A DNA stretch of 31,316 nucleotides from Desulfobacterales bacterium (GTDB lineage: Bacteria; Desulfobacterota; Desulfobacteria; Desulfobacterales; 4be13): the NCBI GenBank assembly GCA_029940115.1, contig JAOZRQ010000002.1:12877-44192 (forward strand). Direction: 5' to 3'. The stretch's first letter is position 1. Each line of letters opens with the position of its first letter. Below the pieces are notes generated by a model. The model was not told the DNA's origin. It ran no database searches and worked only from the letters and a program-made list of their open reading frames with translations. The position numbers were made by a program, and so were the translations under genes. Of the stretch, positions 1 through 9,088 are shown piece after piece.

Positions 1-1509
1 TCCATATTTCGCGTGTTTGTCCGTGAATTCAATTTTGTGGGAAACACGGTGTTTTCTGATGAAGAGCTGGCAAGCATTACAGAAGAATGGAAAGAGAGAG
101 AGGTCACTTTTGAAGAACTGGAGGAGCTTCGCCATAAACTGACCCTTCATTATGTGGACAGCGGGTATGTCAACTCAGGTGCCGTCATTCCAAATCAGGA
201 AGTAAAAGATGGCGTAATCGTATTCCTTATTATAGAGGGGAAATTATCAGACATTGAAGTGACCCATAATAAAGGACTCCGGTCACAATACATCCGAAGC
301 CGGCTTTTGCTTGGCACGGGTCCCCCGCTGAATGTCAGAGAGTTGGAAGAAAGGGTTCAGCTTCTGCACGAGGACCCGCTTATTCAAAAGCTGGACGCCA
401 CACTCGGTCCGGGTGTTCGGTTGGGTGAAAGTGTGTTGAAGGTCCAAGTGAAGGAAAATCACCCCTATCAATTGGGATTCCGATTTGACAACCATCGTTC
501 CCCGAGTGTGGGATCCCTGCGGGGAGAATTTGCTGTGGCTCATCGCAATCTGACCGGATGGGGAGACACATTGGGGATCCGATACGGGCTTACTGACGGT
601 ATGGATGATGTTTCCGCACACTATGCCATTCCCCTGACTGCACATGAAACCACCCTGAAACTTCGATACGACAAAAGCGATTCGTCGGTTGTTGAAAAAC
701 CGTTTGATGACATTGACATAAAGAGTGAATCTGAAACCTACGAGATTACCTTGAGTCGTCCTTTTTACAAAACTCCGGCACGGGAGTTTTCCCTATCCCT
801 TATTGGTGAAAGGCGTCACAGTGAAACATCCATGCTTGGTCGGCCCTATTCTTTCTCTCCGGGAGTCCAAGAGGGGGAGAGTGACATTGCCGCAATCCGA
901 TTTTCTCAGGATTGGGCATCTCGTTCACCGAGCCAAGTTTTTGCGGTTCGTTCTGTTTTCAGCAAGGGAATTGACGCGATGGGGGCCACCCGGAATGCGT
1001 CAGGCCCGGATGGGGTGTTTTTTGCTTGGCTGCTCCAGTTTCAATGGGCAAGGCATCTGGAAATGATCCAGGGGAGTCAGGTGATCTTCCGGACAGATTT
1101 GCAGTTGTCCGCTGATCCTCTGCTGCCTTTGGAGAAATTTTCTGTGGGAGGCGCTGCCAGTGTGCGCGGGTATCGGGAGAATCAGTTGGTGAGGGACAAC
1201 GGCGTGGTCTCCTCCCTGGAATTGCGAATACCGATATTCCGGATGCCGCTCCCGAAACTAAGCAAACGCCCAGACGATGGGATGGTACAGATAGCACCGT
1301 TTGCGGATTGGGGATGGGCTGAGAACATTGACACTGAGACACCTGATCCCAAGACGATTTCCAGTGCCGGCGTAGGCGTCAGATGGGATCCGTCGTCTGA
1401 GATTCATGTGCAGATTTATTGGGGAATCCCATTTCGGGATGTGGATGTCCCCGACAAAGATATCCAAGATTCGGGGATTCATTTTCAGGTGAGTTGTGAG
1501 TTCTTCTGA
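1..1509 (+). CDS. TpsB/ShlB/FhaC-family outer-membrane transporter, 5' end missing
   Basis: The outer-membrane pore of a two-partner secretion system, which exports a partner TpsA exoprotein. The frame is open from base 1, so the signal peptide and the first POTRA part lie outside the window; 502 residues are visible. The first ~80 residues look like a POTRA domain (a VREFNFVGNTVF stretch followed by a GYVNSGAVIP-type segment). The rest is a 16-strand-type barrel with alternating polar and hydrophobic strands. It contains the family's VRGY motif, in the loop after FSVGGAASVRGY near base 1165, and ends in an aromatic residue (SCEFF), as outer-membrane barrels do. The likely substrate is the TpsA at 2761-6444, which is in the same orientation but separated by three small genes. 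Family assignment is firm; the partner is inferred from position. Confidence 0.93.
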   Translation, partial: SIFRVFVREFNFVGNTVFSDEELASITEEWKEREVTFEELEELRHKLTLHYVDSGYVNSGAVIPNQEVKDGVIVFLIIEGKLSDIEVTHNKGLRSQYIRSRLLLGTGPPLNVRELEERVQLLHEDPLIQKLDATLGPGVRLGESVLKVQVKENHPYQLGFRFDNHRSPSVGSLRGEFAVAHRNLTGWGDTLGIRYGLTDGMDDVSAHYAIPLTAHETTLKLRYDKSDSSVVEKPFDDIDIKSESETYEITLSRPFYKTPAREFSLSLIGERRHSETSMLGRPYSFSPGVQEGESDIAAIRFSQDWASRSPSQVFAVRSVFSKGIDAMGATRNASGPDGVFFAWLLQFQWARHLEMIQGSQVIFRTDLQLSADPLLPLEKFSVGGAASVRGYRENQLVRDNGVVSSLELRIPIFRMPLPKLSKRPDDGMVQIAPFADWGWAENIDTETPDPKTISSAGVGVRWDPSSEIHVQIYWGIPFRDVDVPDKDIQDSGIHFQVSCEFF

Positions 1510-1587
1510 TTCAGTTGCTGCTGACGAGTGTGAAGTGCATATCGTAACGATGGTAAATCAAAATATAAATTTATAAGGAGACAGATT

Positions 1588-1830
1588 ATGAAGATGCTTT
1601 CAATACCGATCCCGGAAGAGATTATGATCTCGGTGAAAATTCCCAGAAAACGATGGGAAACCGAGTTGAAAAAGGAACTTGCCCTCCAACTGTACAGAGA
1701 GGCTCTGATTTCCTTTGCCAACGCACACAGGATGGCGGAGATGAGCAAAACGGATTTCCATTATCTTCCTGGTGAGCGGAAAATTCCCCGCCAGTATGAT
1801 GTTGAGGATTATGAAAAAGACTTGGGTTAG
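1588..1830 (+). CDS. UPF0175-family protein, antitoxin-like
   Basis: An 80-residue protein. It starts with an IPEEI segment, then a helical LKKELALQLYREALISFANAHRMAEMSK-like core (spanning residues ~28-55), and ends with the FHYLPGERKIP / YDVEDYEKDLG signature. This is the typical UPF0175 layout, a predicted helix-turn-helix antitoxin. A good ribosome binding site (AAGGAGA, bases 1575-1581) precedes the ATG. UPF0175 genes are often followed by a PIN-like DUF3368 toxin gene. None is present here; the next genes are of the TumA/TumE type, so this one looks orphaned. DNA binding is inferred from the family only. Confidence 0.8.
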   Translation: MKMLSIPIPEEIMISVKIPRKRWETELKKELALQLYREALISFANAHRMAEMSKTDFHYLPGERKIPRQYDVEDYEKDLG

Positions 1831-1922
1831 TGCATGGCGTTCTTGAATATCCAGAACCAAATCTTCTTTTAGACGTAAAACTCAGGATGGCTGAGGCTTG
1901 AGCCAAACAGGAGGAAACAATA

Positions 1923-2255
1923 ATGTTAGGAGAAAATACCGCTGAGAATACTGCTCGCAGACTGGAGCAGTTGGCTGAACTTTGCCGGCAGGGACAGGTT
2001 GGCGAAACAGTGACGAAAACACTGAACAAACTGTTCGGGTATGAAGCTGAAAATTGCAGAATTCAGATTCGTCAGTTGGAGAATGATCTGTCGGTTTTTG
2101 AAAAACAGTACGGCATGTCATCGGATGTGTTTTACCGGCGTTTTCAGGAGGGAGAGGCCGGCGACAATATGGATTTTGTCGAATGGGCATCTGTTGTCCA
2201 GATGCATCGGCGGCTCAGGCAACGCTTTGCCTTGGTGAACGGAGGGCAGATATGA
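1923..2255 (+). CDS. Putative antitoxin partner of the TumE-like protein
   Basis: A 110-residue, mostly helical, charged protein without a signal peptide or membrane segment. Its stop codon overlaps the start of the next gene in an ATGA tetranucleotide (2252-2255), so the two are translationally coupled. The next gene is a TumE/DUF6516-type toxin. Genes of this size and composition, with a C-terminal segment like YGMSSDVFYRRFQEG followed by a W/M-rich helix, commonly sit upstream of such toxins. A GGAGG ribosome binding site lies just before the ATG. The antitoxin role is inferred from coupling and family context; no DNA-binding motif is obvious. Confidence 0.65.
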   Translation: MLGENTAENTARRLEQLAELCRQGQVGETVTKTLNKLFGYEAENCRIQIRQLENDLSVFEKQYGMSSDVFYRRFQEGEAGDNMDFVEWASVVQMHRRLRQRFALVNGGQI

Positions 2256-2632
2256 ACATTTCCGAATATTTCAAAGCGATAAAAACGCATCTTCTGGCGG
2301 AACTTCTGGTGGAGAATTTTCAGATTGTAAAGGAACGGAGCGCAGAGAGCGACGGCCATATCAGAGTCAGAATGACGCTTTCTGGAAATTATCCGATGGA
2401 GTTTTCGGAATATGTTCAGCTTTTACCGAATGGTAGCATCCGTGTGATCACATACAGCTATCATTGTGCAGATACTGACGGCAATCTTATTGTGCGATGG
2501 GATAATGCCCCCCATTTTCCCGATCTCCCGGGATTTCCTCATCACAGACATATCGGGGCATCCGGAACAGCGGAATCTGGTGAGCCAATGGATATATTCA
2601 GCGTACTGAAAGATATCAGACAATATCTTTAG
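2252..2632 (+). CDS. TumE-family (DUF6516) putative toxin
   Basis: A 126-residue protein starting at the ATG that overlaps the upstream stop (SD GGAGGG at 2241-2246). The central and C-terminal part carries the DUF6516 pattern: a YSYHCAD strand, then IVRWDNAPHFPD, then FPHHRHIG, followed by a final helix ending in VLKDIRQYL. The RWDNAPH and PHHRH histidines are the likely active residues. The family is annotated as the toxin of TumE/TumA toxin-antitoxin modules. An upstream start at 2183 would give 23 extra residues inside the previous gene and is unlikely. The module lies between the tpsB and tpsA genes, where one would expect them to be adjacent. Confidence 0.75.
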   Translation: MNISEYFKAIKTHLLAELLVENFQIVKERSAESDGHIRVRMTLSGNYPMEFSEYVQLLPNGSIRVITYSYHCADTDGNLIVRWDNAPHFPDLPGFPHHRHIGASGTAESGEPMDIFSVLKDIRQYL

Positions 2633-2760
2633 AGTATTGGGGAATGTTCGATAATATTTTCCATTGTATCAACCCTGATTCCTGATTCAATGACAACAGC
2701 ATTTCAGAAATTTTGAATGATTTGCCAAAGGCTAATAGGACTGAACAGGAGGATGACCCT

Positions 2761-5700
2761 ATGATTTTGAAATATTTTAAAATAATTGGCTTTATGATGC
2801 TGATTTGTGTTTCTGGCATATCTTTTGCTTACGCACAGATCGACACGGACGGCACACTCGGACCTGCAGAGGTTCTTGAAGGTCCGAATTACAAGATTGG
2901 TGAAGAACTGGGACAGCAGCATGGCGGGAATCTGTTTCACAGTTTCGGTCAGTTCAACATTCATCAGGGGGAGAGTGCGACCTTCACGGGACCTGATACG
3001 GTGGACAACATTGTCAGCCGTGTGACCGGCGGGAGTGCTTCGACCATTGACGGTGTGCTACGCTCCGAGATTCCGGATGCGAATATGTATCTGCTGAATC
3101 CTGCGGGGATTATGTTCGGCGAGAATACCAAGCTTGAGGTGGACGGGTCTTTTCATGCAAGCACAGCAGACACATTGCGCCTGGGCGAAGACGGGGAATT
3201 CAATGCGAAATTTCCTGAGCAGTCAAGGCTTTCTGTGGCTTCGCCGAGCGCGTTTGGGTTTTTGGGGGAGAATCCTTCAGGGATTAGGCTTGAAAACGCT
3301 GAATTGTCTGTGAAGGAGGGGGAAGCGATTTCTCTGATCGGCGGGGAGATACGGATGGATGGACAGCCATCTATAATTATTGCCAGCAACCCGGAACTTT
3401 TAGCTGGACAAATTAATCTTGTTAGTCTTGACTCATACGGTGAGGTCGTATCTGATGAATATGGATTTAAACTTAGTGATGAAGCGCAAGGCGGGGAAAT
3501 TACAATTGACAATATGATCAATATAGCGAAAGAAGGCGGCATTTACATTCGTTGCGGACAGCTTGAGCTAATCAGGAGTGTATTGCATAGCACTACGGAT
3601 GGCGGCAAAGCAATAGATATTCAAACAGATAATATGGCTCTGGAAAACGGAGCAAAGATTTATGGTAAAGGTGGAGATATTGCTATAAAGGTAAATAATA
3701 CTCTGTCAGCATCCGGAGCAAGCCCACTGAGTGGCGGTAGCAGTATTGTTGCCAGTTCATCAGATGATGAGAACAAGGGAAAAGTTGGAGATATTAAAAT
3801 AGAAGCTAATAAGATAATACTTAAAGAGGGAGCAAGAATTAAGAGCGAGGAAGGTGGCAATATAATTATAGAAGTAGATGATACCTTGCTAACTTCAGGA
3901 AGAGATAGTTTTGGAGCGGGTGGTATTCATACCAGTCCACTATATTATGAATCCAATGTTGAGAATACTGGAAACATTGACATAAAGGCAGATCAAATAA
4001 CGCTTACAGACGGAGCAGAAATCACAACAAGCAACACTAACGCACAAGGGGCTACAAATCGAGGTAAAATATTTATCAGAGTAAATGATACCCTGACTAT
4101 TTCAGGGAAAAGCGGTATTTATACTGAGTCTCATGAATGCCAAGGCGGTCTTTTTTGTGCTGAATCAAATGGCGAAATAACAGGTAACTCTACTGGTGAT
4201 ATTGACTTAGAAGCTAAAGAAGCAACACTTATGGACGGAGCAAAAATTAGCAGTAGTACCTGGGGCCCCGTAGGCGCTGGCAATATAAATATTAAGACTG
4301 ACAGATTGACAATTTCAGGGACTGATGAATCAGGGGACAGCAGCGGCATTTTCAGTAAGACACATAGTACAGGAAAGTCTGGAGATATTGGTATAGAAGC
4401 TGTTCATGTAAATGTTACGGATAGAGCAGAAATTAATAACAGTACAGCGGGAACTGGAAACGGCGGATTAATAGAAATACATACGGATAACATAACGCTG
4501 ACAGAAAAAGTAAAAATCAGTAGCAACACATCCGGTTCTGGAAATAGCGGTCGAATATTTATTAAGGCGAATGATAAACTTTTAATCTCAGGAATAGGTG
4601 TAGAATTTGGGAAAATTCTTACCGGTATTTTTGCTTTTTCTCTTAATACGGGAGATAATGCCGGCAAGGCAGGGGATATCGAGATAGAAGCTCACGAAAT
4701 GGAATTGAACGATGGAGCGAAGATTGCCAACATTCAATTCGGTTCCGGGGGAGGAGGTTCCGTTATTATCAGGGTAACAGATGGTTTGATACTTTCTGGG
4801 GCTGGTAGCGGTATCTTTAGTAATTTGCAGGCCGCAGATACCAGTGAATATAAAGCTGGAAGTATTGAAATAGAAGCCAATCAATTAACGATTAACGGTG
4901 GCGCTTTGATTTCCAGTATGACAGATGGAAGCGGAGACGGCGGTTCTATCGTTATCAAAGTAGCTGACAAGCTTACAATTTCAGGGAAATATGAGTTTGC
5001 ACCGGGTAATTTTTCTTCAAGTGGTATTGCTGGGAATTCTAATAACACCGGATCCAACTCGGGCGATGCGGGAAATCTGGAGATAGAGGCTCGTAACATA
5101 GTGATTACAGATGGAGCGCAAATTAACAGTTTTACAGAAGGAGGGGGAGAAGGAGGGACTATCGTTATCAAGACTGCTGGTACTTTGAGCGTTTCCGGTT
5201 CAGATGAAAAGGGCTTTAGTACTATTAGCACTGATTCGCTGTGCGGAGAAAATTATGCTGGAAAAGCTGGAAGCATTGAAATAGAAGCCCATCAGATTAA
5301 AATAAACAATGGCGCACAGATTAAAAGCACAACATCAGGAGGTGGAAAAGGCGGTTCAGTTATTATCGTAGCTGATGATGCTTTGATACTTTCAGGATGG
5401 CCTGAATATGAAATAGAGAATGACAGCGGTATTTACTGTAACTCAGAAAAAGAGGATGGAAATGGAGGTGACGCCGGAGATATCGAGATAAAAGCCGGTC
5501 AATTAATCCTAAAAGACGGGGCAAAAATCGCCAGTGATACTCATAACTCCGGAAAAGGCGGTTCCATCACCATTGTAGCTGATACTCTGACAGCCTCGGG
5601 AAATAGAAAAGATGGGACCGATAGTTCAGGTATTCTTGCCAATTCTTTAAACGAAGACAATGGAGGTGATACAGGATATATCAAGATAGAAGCCAGACAA

Positions 5701-6444
5701 ATAACGCTGCTGGATGGCGGACTAATCAGCAGTTCGACGATTGGAAGCGGAAATGGCGATTCTATTATTATCAAGGTAAGTGAGGAGCTGATAGCTTCTG
5801 GCGAACCCAAGGTGGGAAATGCTAATAGCGGTATTCACGCCAGATCAAATGGCACAGGCAGAGCCGGAAAAATCGAGTTACAAGCCAATACTGTAAAATT
5901 GACGGATGGCGGCACAATTGCCACGACAGCAAACAACTCATCAGGCGGAGACATAGCCGTCAAAACATCAAATTCAATATACTTGAGAAAAGGAGTGATC
6001 ACCACCAGCGTCCAAGGCGGCGACGGCACCGGCGGCGACATCACCATTGACCACCCCGTATTCATCATCCTGGACAACAGCAAAATCCTCGCCAACGCGC
6101 ACGAAGGCACCGGCGGAAACATGACCATTGTCGCGGATCAGTTCATCAAAGACCCGAACAGCAAAGTGGATGCCTCATCCGAACTGGGAATAGACGGCAC
6201 AGTCAACATAGACGCACCCGACACCGACATCAGTGGCAGTATCACTCTCCTGCCAGCGACATTTTCAGATGCGGCCTCACTTTTACACGAAAGCTGCTCA
6301 ACCCGAACCAAGGAAACCACAAGCAGCCTTGTAAACACAGGCATCGGCGGATCAGCAATGGCACCGGACGATTTCTTTCCCAGCACATTTCATCAAGACC
6401 GAAAAAAACCTTCCTCAGATGAAGAATCGCAATCAGCGGAATGA
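2761..6444 (+). CDS. TpsA-type filamentous haemagglutinin-like exoprotein
   Basis: A 1,227-residue secreted beta-helix protein, probably exported by the TpsB at 1-1509. The start is set by AGGAGG at 2747-2752. Residues 1-26 form a signal peptide ending AYAQ. Residues ~27-190 are the TPS (haemagglutination activity) domain, with the NPAGIMFG motif at ~113 (usually NPNGI) followed by VDGSFHAST. About 13-15 imperfect repeats follow, each with a pattern like GDIEIEA...LNDGAKI...GSGGGGSVIIRV...LSGSGIF: a long right-handed beta-helix. The C-terminus has a single cysteine (HESCSTRT) and SSLVNTGIGGSAMAPDDFF, resembling the SSFVVTGRGG-type end that I recall from cyanobacterial TPS exoproteins. Base composition is mosaic: 58% GC in 3001-3060, 27% in 3781-3840, 68% in 6001-6060 (hand counts). 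Confidence 0.93.
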   Translation: MILKYFKIIGFMMLICVSGISFAYAQIDTDGTLGPAEVLEGPNYKIGEELGQQHGGNLFHSFGQFNIHQGESATFTGPDTVDNIVSRVTGGSASTIDGVLRSEIPDANMYLLNPAGIMFGENTKLEVDGSFHASTADTLRLGEDGEFNAKFPEQSRLSVASPSAFGFLGENPSGIRLENAELSVKEGEAISLIGGEIRMDGQPSIIIASNPELLAGQINLVSLDSYGEVVSDEYGFKLSDEAQGGEITIDNMINIAKEGGIYIRCGQLELIRSVLHSTTDGGKAIDIQTDNMALENGAKIYGKGGDIAIKVNNTLSASGASPLSGGSSIVASSSDDENKGKVGDIKIEANKIILKEGARIKSEEGGNIIIEVDDTLLTSGRDSFGAGGIHTSPLYYESNVENTGNIDIKADQITLTDGAEITTSNTNAQGATNRGKIFIRVNDTLTISGKSGIYTESHECQGGLFCAESNGEITGNSTGDIDLEAKEATLMDGAKISSSTWGPVGAGNINIKTDRLTISGTDESGDSSGIFSKTHSTGKSGDIGIEAVHVNVTDRAEINNSTAGTGNGGLIEIHTDNITLTEKVKISSNTSGSGNSGRIFIKANDKLLISGIGVEFGKILTGIFAFSLNTGDNAGKAGDIEIEAHEMELNDGAKIANIQFGSGGGGSVIIRVTDGLILSGAGSGIFSNLQAADTSEYKAGSIEIEANQLTINGGALISSMTDGSGDGGSIVIKVADKLTISGKYEFAPGNFSSSGIAGNSNNTGSNSGDAGNLEIEARNIVITDGAQINSFTEGGGEGGTIVIKTAGTLSVSGSDEKGFSTISTDSLCGENYAGKAGSIEIEAHQIKINNGAQIKSTTSGGGKGGSVIIVADDALILSGWPEYEIENDSGIYCNSEKEDGNGGDAGDIEIKAGQLILKDGAKIASDTHNSGKGGSITIVADTLTASGNRKDGTDSSGILANSLNEDNGGDTGYIKIEARQITLLDGGLISSSTIGSGNGDSIIIKVSEELIASGEPKVGNANSGIHARSNGTGRAGKIELQANTVKLTDGGTIATTANNSSGGDIAVKTSNSIYLRKGVITTSVQGGDGTGGDITIDHPVFIILDNSKILANAHEGTGGNMTIVADQFIKDPNSKVDASSELGIDGTVNIDAPDTDISGSITLLPATFSDAASLLHESCSTRTKETTSSLVNTGIGGSAMAPDDFFPSTFHQDRKKPSSDEESQSAE

Positions 6445-6522
6445 CCAATCATGGAAGTTCATTTCTGCAAACTGCCATCAGATTGCAACGGCCAACAGGC
6501 AACAAACAACAGGCAAATGGCA

Positions 6523-8997
6523 TTACATCCAGTCCCCGATCAGCAGGAACGGTGCCCAATGCGCCGGATGCTTTTTGGTCTTCATCAGGTTTGTCTGAGC
6601 CGTCTGCAATGCCTTTGCCTTGGATACAGAAGCATCCAGAAACGCCTGATAGAAATCCGCCATCAGCCTATAAGTTGACTCGTCATAAACAGGCCACAAC
6701 GTCGCCAAGGCACTGCGGACTCCCGCCTTAATCGCAACACCTGCCAGACCAAGGGCCGCACGCTCATCTCCCGCGGCAGTCTCACACGCGCTCAACGTGA
6801 GAAGCATCACCGGATCCTCCCGAAATCGGCTCGACCCCATAAATTCATCAAGCTTGTCAAACGTGATCCTGCCATCGTAAGTCAGCAGAAATGTGTCTTC
6901 AGGATCCCCCTTGAACTGTCCGTGAGATGCAATATGCACCACGGAATAGAGGTTCCTTTTCAATTCATCCGCCACCGCGGATAAAGTAAACGCATCATCT
7001 TTCAGAATGCCACAACAGTCTTTTCGTATGTTGCACCTGCAAAAAAGTCTCTGAATCACATCCAATTCAGCAGAGACATTCGGCAGAGGGGAAAATCCCT
7101 GAACGGACATCGTCAGGCCATTGAGCAACACCCGAAAACGCTTCTCATGCCTTAAGGAACGAGGGGCCGTAAGCAAGTCAAGCCCCGGCACCACCGCCAT
7201 GGCGTATTTGCTGACCAAGAATCTCTCCCCATCGTGGAGGGCCCCCATGGGAATGGTGCGCAGCTCACCATCCGGAATGAATATCAGGGTGTCTATCTGA
7301 TGAGCATCCAATTCATCTTCAAGGGGGCGGATCAGCCAATTGTAAATCGTTTGCGCCCCTTGAAGATAAGCACTGTTCTTCTCCTGCAATTGCGTCCGAA
7401 ACTTTTTCACCTCAGGGACAAGTCGCTTCTCGCCGACCGGAACAGTAACGTGTCTCAGTCCGTCAGACAGGTTTACCAGCAGCTCCGTGCGATCCGGAAA
7501 CAAAATCGGATAAACCGCCGCGGTATGCTGTGAAATGATCTGATCAATGCGGGCGATCTTCTTTTGAATCGCGGTCACACACGCATCCTGAAAATAATCC
7601 TGAAGTTCAACCGCCTTTAGCTGTTCTATTGCATCCCGGGCATCCAGAAGATCACCATCGGCACCTCGCCGGAGCAGCAGATCCGCCAATTCAAAATAGA
7701 TGGGACCCACTGCGTCCCGAAATGACAAACGGATGTTCCTGTTCCTACAATCCTCAGACAGATGGTTTCGTATGGTTTCGAGACACTTTGCGGACCGAAG
7801 ATAAGCCGCAATCGCGGCGTCAATGTCTCCCTGCTCCCTCAACAAGCGTCCTGTCTGCCAGTGCCAGCGATAGAGGCTCTTTGTCTCATTGACCTCCTGC
7901 GCCGCAAAGACCGCCCGGCGTGTGAAATATAACGCATCCTCATGACGCCCTTCCGCTTCATAAAGATTCCCCAACTCACCGAGCGCATAAGACTCGGCAA
8001 TTCGGTCATTCGATCTTTTTGCCACACCCTCCGCATTCTTGAAGGCATCATAAGCGAGTTGCATCAATTCGACGTCAGACCGTTCCGAATTCCCACCAAG
8101 ATGCCGGACGCGGTTCAAAAGCTGTCCGACAGCGATCAATCCATAGGCCTTGTCATGGATGTCATCCAACTCTCGAAGCGTGTTCAGGGCGGTATGGGAC
8201 AATGTCAATACCCGATGATATTCCTTTTTCTCATAACAGACCCTGGCCGCACTGATCATGGATTTGATCCTCAGTGTCGGATTGCCAGCCTGCATAGCCA
8301 ACTCCGCACACTCCTCATAGGCAAGAATCGCCCCGTCATGATCTCCCTTTGCTGTGTAGAGATTGCCGAAGCTGTTCAATATGGATGCGGTCAGATCCGG
8401 GCATTCAGTCTTTTTGATCATTTCCAGACCCGTGTGCAGACAATGTTCAGCCCTGTCAACTTCACCAGTGAATTGGCAAATCTGTCCCAGAATCCCCATG
8501 ATCATCGCCAGTCGCATCCGATCGTCAACAGGCATGTCGGTATTCAGGCAATGATGCCCTGATTGGTCAGGAAACGTGGAATGTTGCCCCAAGCACCATC
8601 TGAGCATGTCCAGACACTTGGGATCATCAACTTCCTGAATCAACGGATTAGCCGCACCGATAATGATCTCCTTGGCTTTCTGATAGTGTCCCATGGACTG
8701 ATAAGCCTCTGCCATCCGGGAGAGGGCATCCATCTGTTCAAGCGTCTTATCTTCTGATGCATAAAGATTGGCCGCCTTTTCCCACAGCAGGACGGACTCT
8801 GCAAAATTGCCTTTTCTGAATGCCTCTGCGCCTTGGTCCGTCAGTTCGTTGGCTTGTCGGACGGTTGCGGCATGTGAACCTGTTTTCTCCGCGCCCCTGC
8901 AAGTCCTTAAAGAAATATCCGACACAAAGAGGGCATGTGTCAATGCACAGAGAAGCAATATCCGGAAAAGTTGAAGAGGAATATATCTGCTTTTCAT
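6523..8997 (-). CDS. Secreted TPR-CHAT caspase-like protease
   Basis: An 824-residue protein. Residues 1-~36 form a signal peptide or anchor (hydrophobic FRILLLCALTHALFV), so the protein probably acts outside the cytoplasm. Residues ~45-440 are helical TPR repeats with the usual A/G/Y spacing (for example AEAYQSMGHYQKAKEI and GNLYEAEGRHEDALYF). Residues ~550-824 are a CHAT domain: FIPDGELRTIPMGAL, then VVHIASHGQF with the likely catalytic His at 692, LTLSACETAAG with the catalytic Cys at 738, then GVRSALATLWPV and the terminal HPAHWAPFLLIGDW. The His-Cys dyad of caspase-like peptidases is intact. The gene is convergent with tpsA (78-bp gap) and last in the minus-strand cluster. CHAT-TPR proteins often adjoin TPS genes in cyanobacteria; substrates are unknown. 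Confidence 0.93.
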   Translation of the reverse strand: MKSRYIPLQLFRILLLCALTHALFVSDISLRTCRGAEKTGSHAATVRQANELTDQGAEAFRKGNFAESVLLWEKAANLYASEDKTLEQMDALSRMAEAYQSMGHYQKAKEIIIGAANPLIQEVDDPKCLDMLRWCLGQHSTFPDQSGHHCLNTDMPVDDRMRLAMIMGILGQICQFTGEVDRAEHCLHTGLEMIKKTECPDLTASILNSFGNLYTAKGDHDGAILAYEECAELAMQAGNPTLRIKSMISAARVCYEKKEYHRVLTLSHTALNTLRELDDIHDKAYGLIAVGQLLNRVRHLGGNSERSDVELMQLAYDAFKNAEGVAKRSNDRIAESYALGELGNLYEAEGRHEDALYFTRRAVFAAQEVNETKSLYRWHWQTGRLLREQGDIDAAIAAYLRSAKCLETIRNHLSEDCRNRNIRLSFRDAVGPIYFELADLLLRRGADGDLLDARDAIEQLKAVELQDYFQDACVTAIQKKIARIDQIISQHTAAVYPILFPDRTELLVNLSDGLRHVTVPVGEKRLVPEVKKFRTQLQEKNSAYLQGAQTIYNWLIRPLEDELDAHQIDTLIFIPDGELRTIPMGALHDGERFLVSKYAMAVVPGLDLLTAPRSLRHEKRFRVLLNGLTMSVQGFSPLPNVSAELDVIQRLFCRCNIRKDCCGILKDDAFTLSAVADELKRNLYSVVHIASHGQFKGDPEDTFLLTYDGRITFDKLDEFMGSSRFREDPVMLLTLSACETAAGDERAALGLAGVAIKAGVRSALATLWPVYDESTYRLMADFYQAFLDASVSKAKALQTAQTNLMKTKKHPAHWAPFLLIGDWM

Positions 8998-9088
8998 GGC
9001 TTTTGCGTTGTTAAGGATGGTGGATCAAGATTTTCGCCATCTGGACACATCCGGCTGGGCCGTCAATCCAAACCAGCCAAAGGTCGTC

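Noticed and set aside
7942..8562. 206-codon plus-strand frame opposite the CHAT gene
   Set aside because: Antisense shadow of the TPR region, which has clear repeat motifs on the minus strand.
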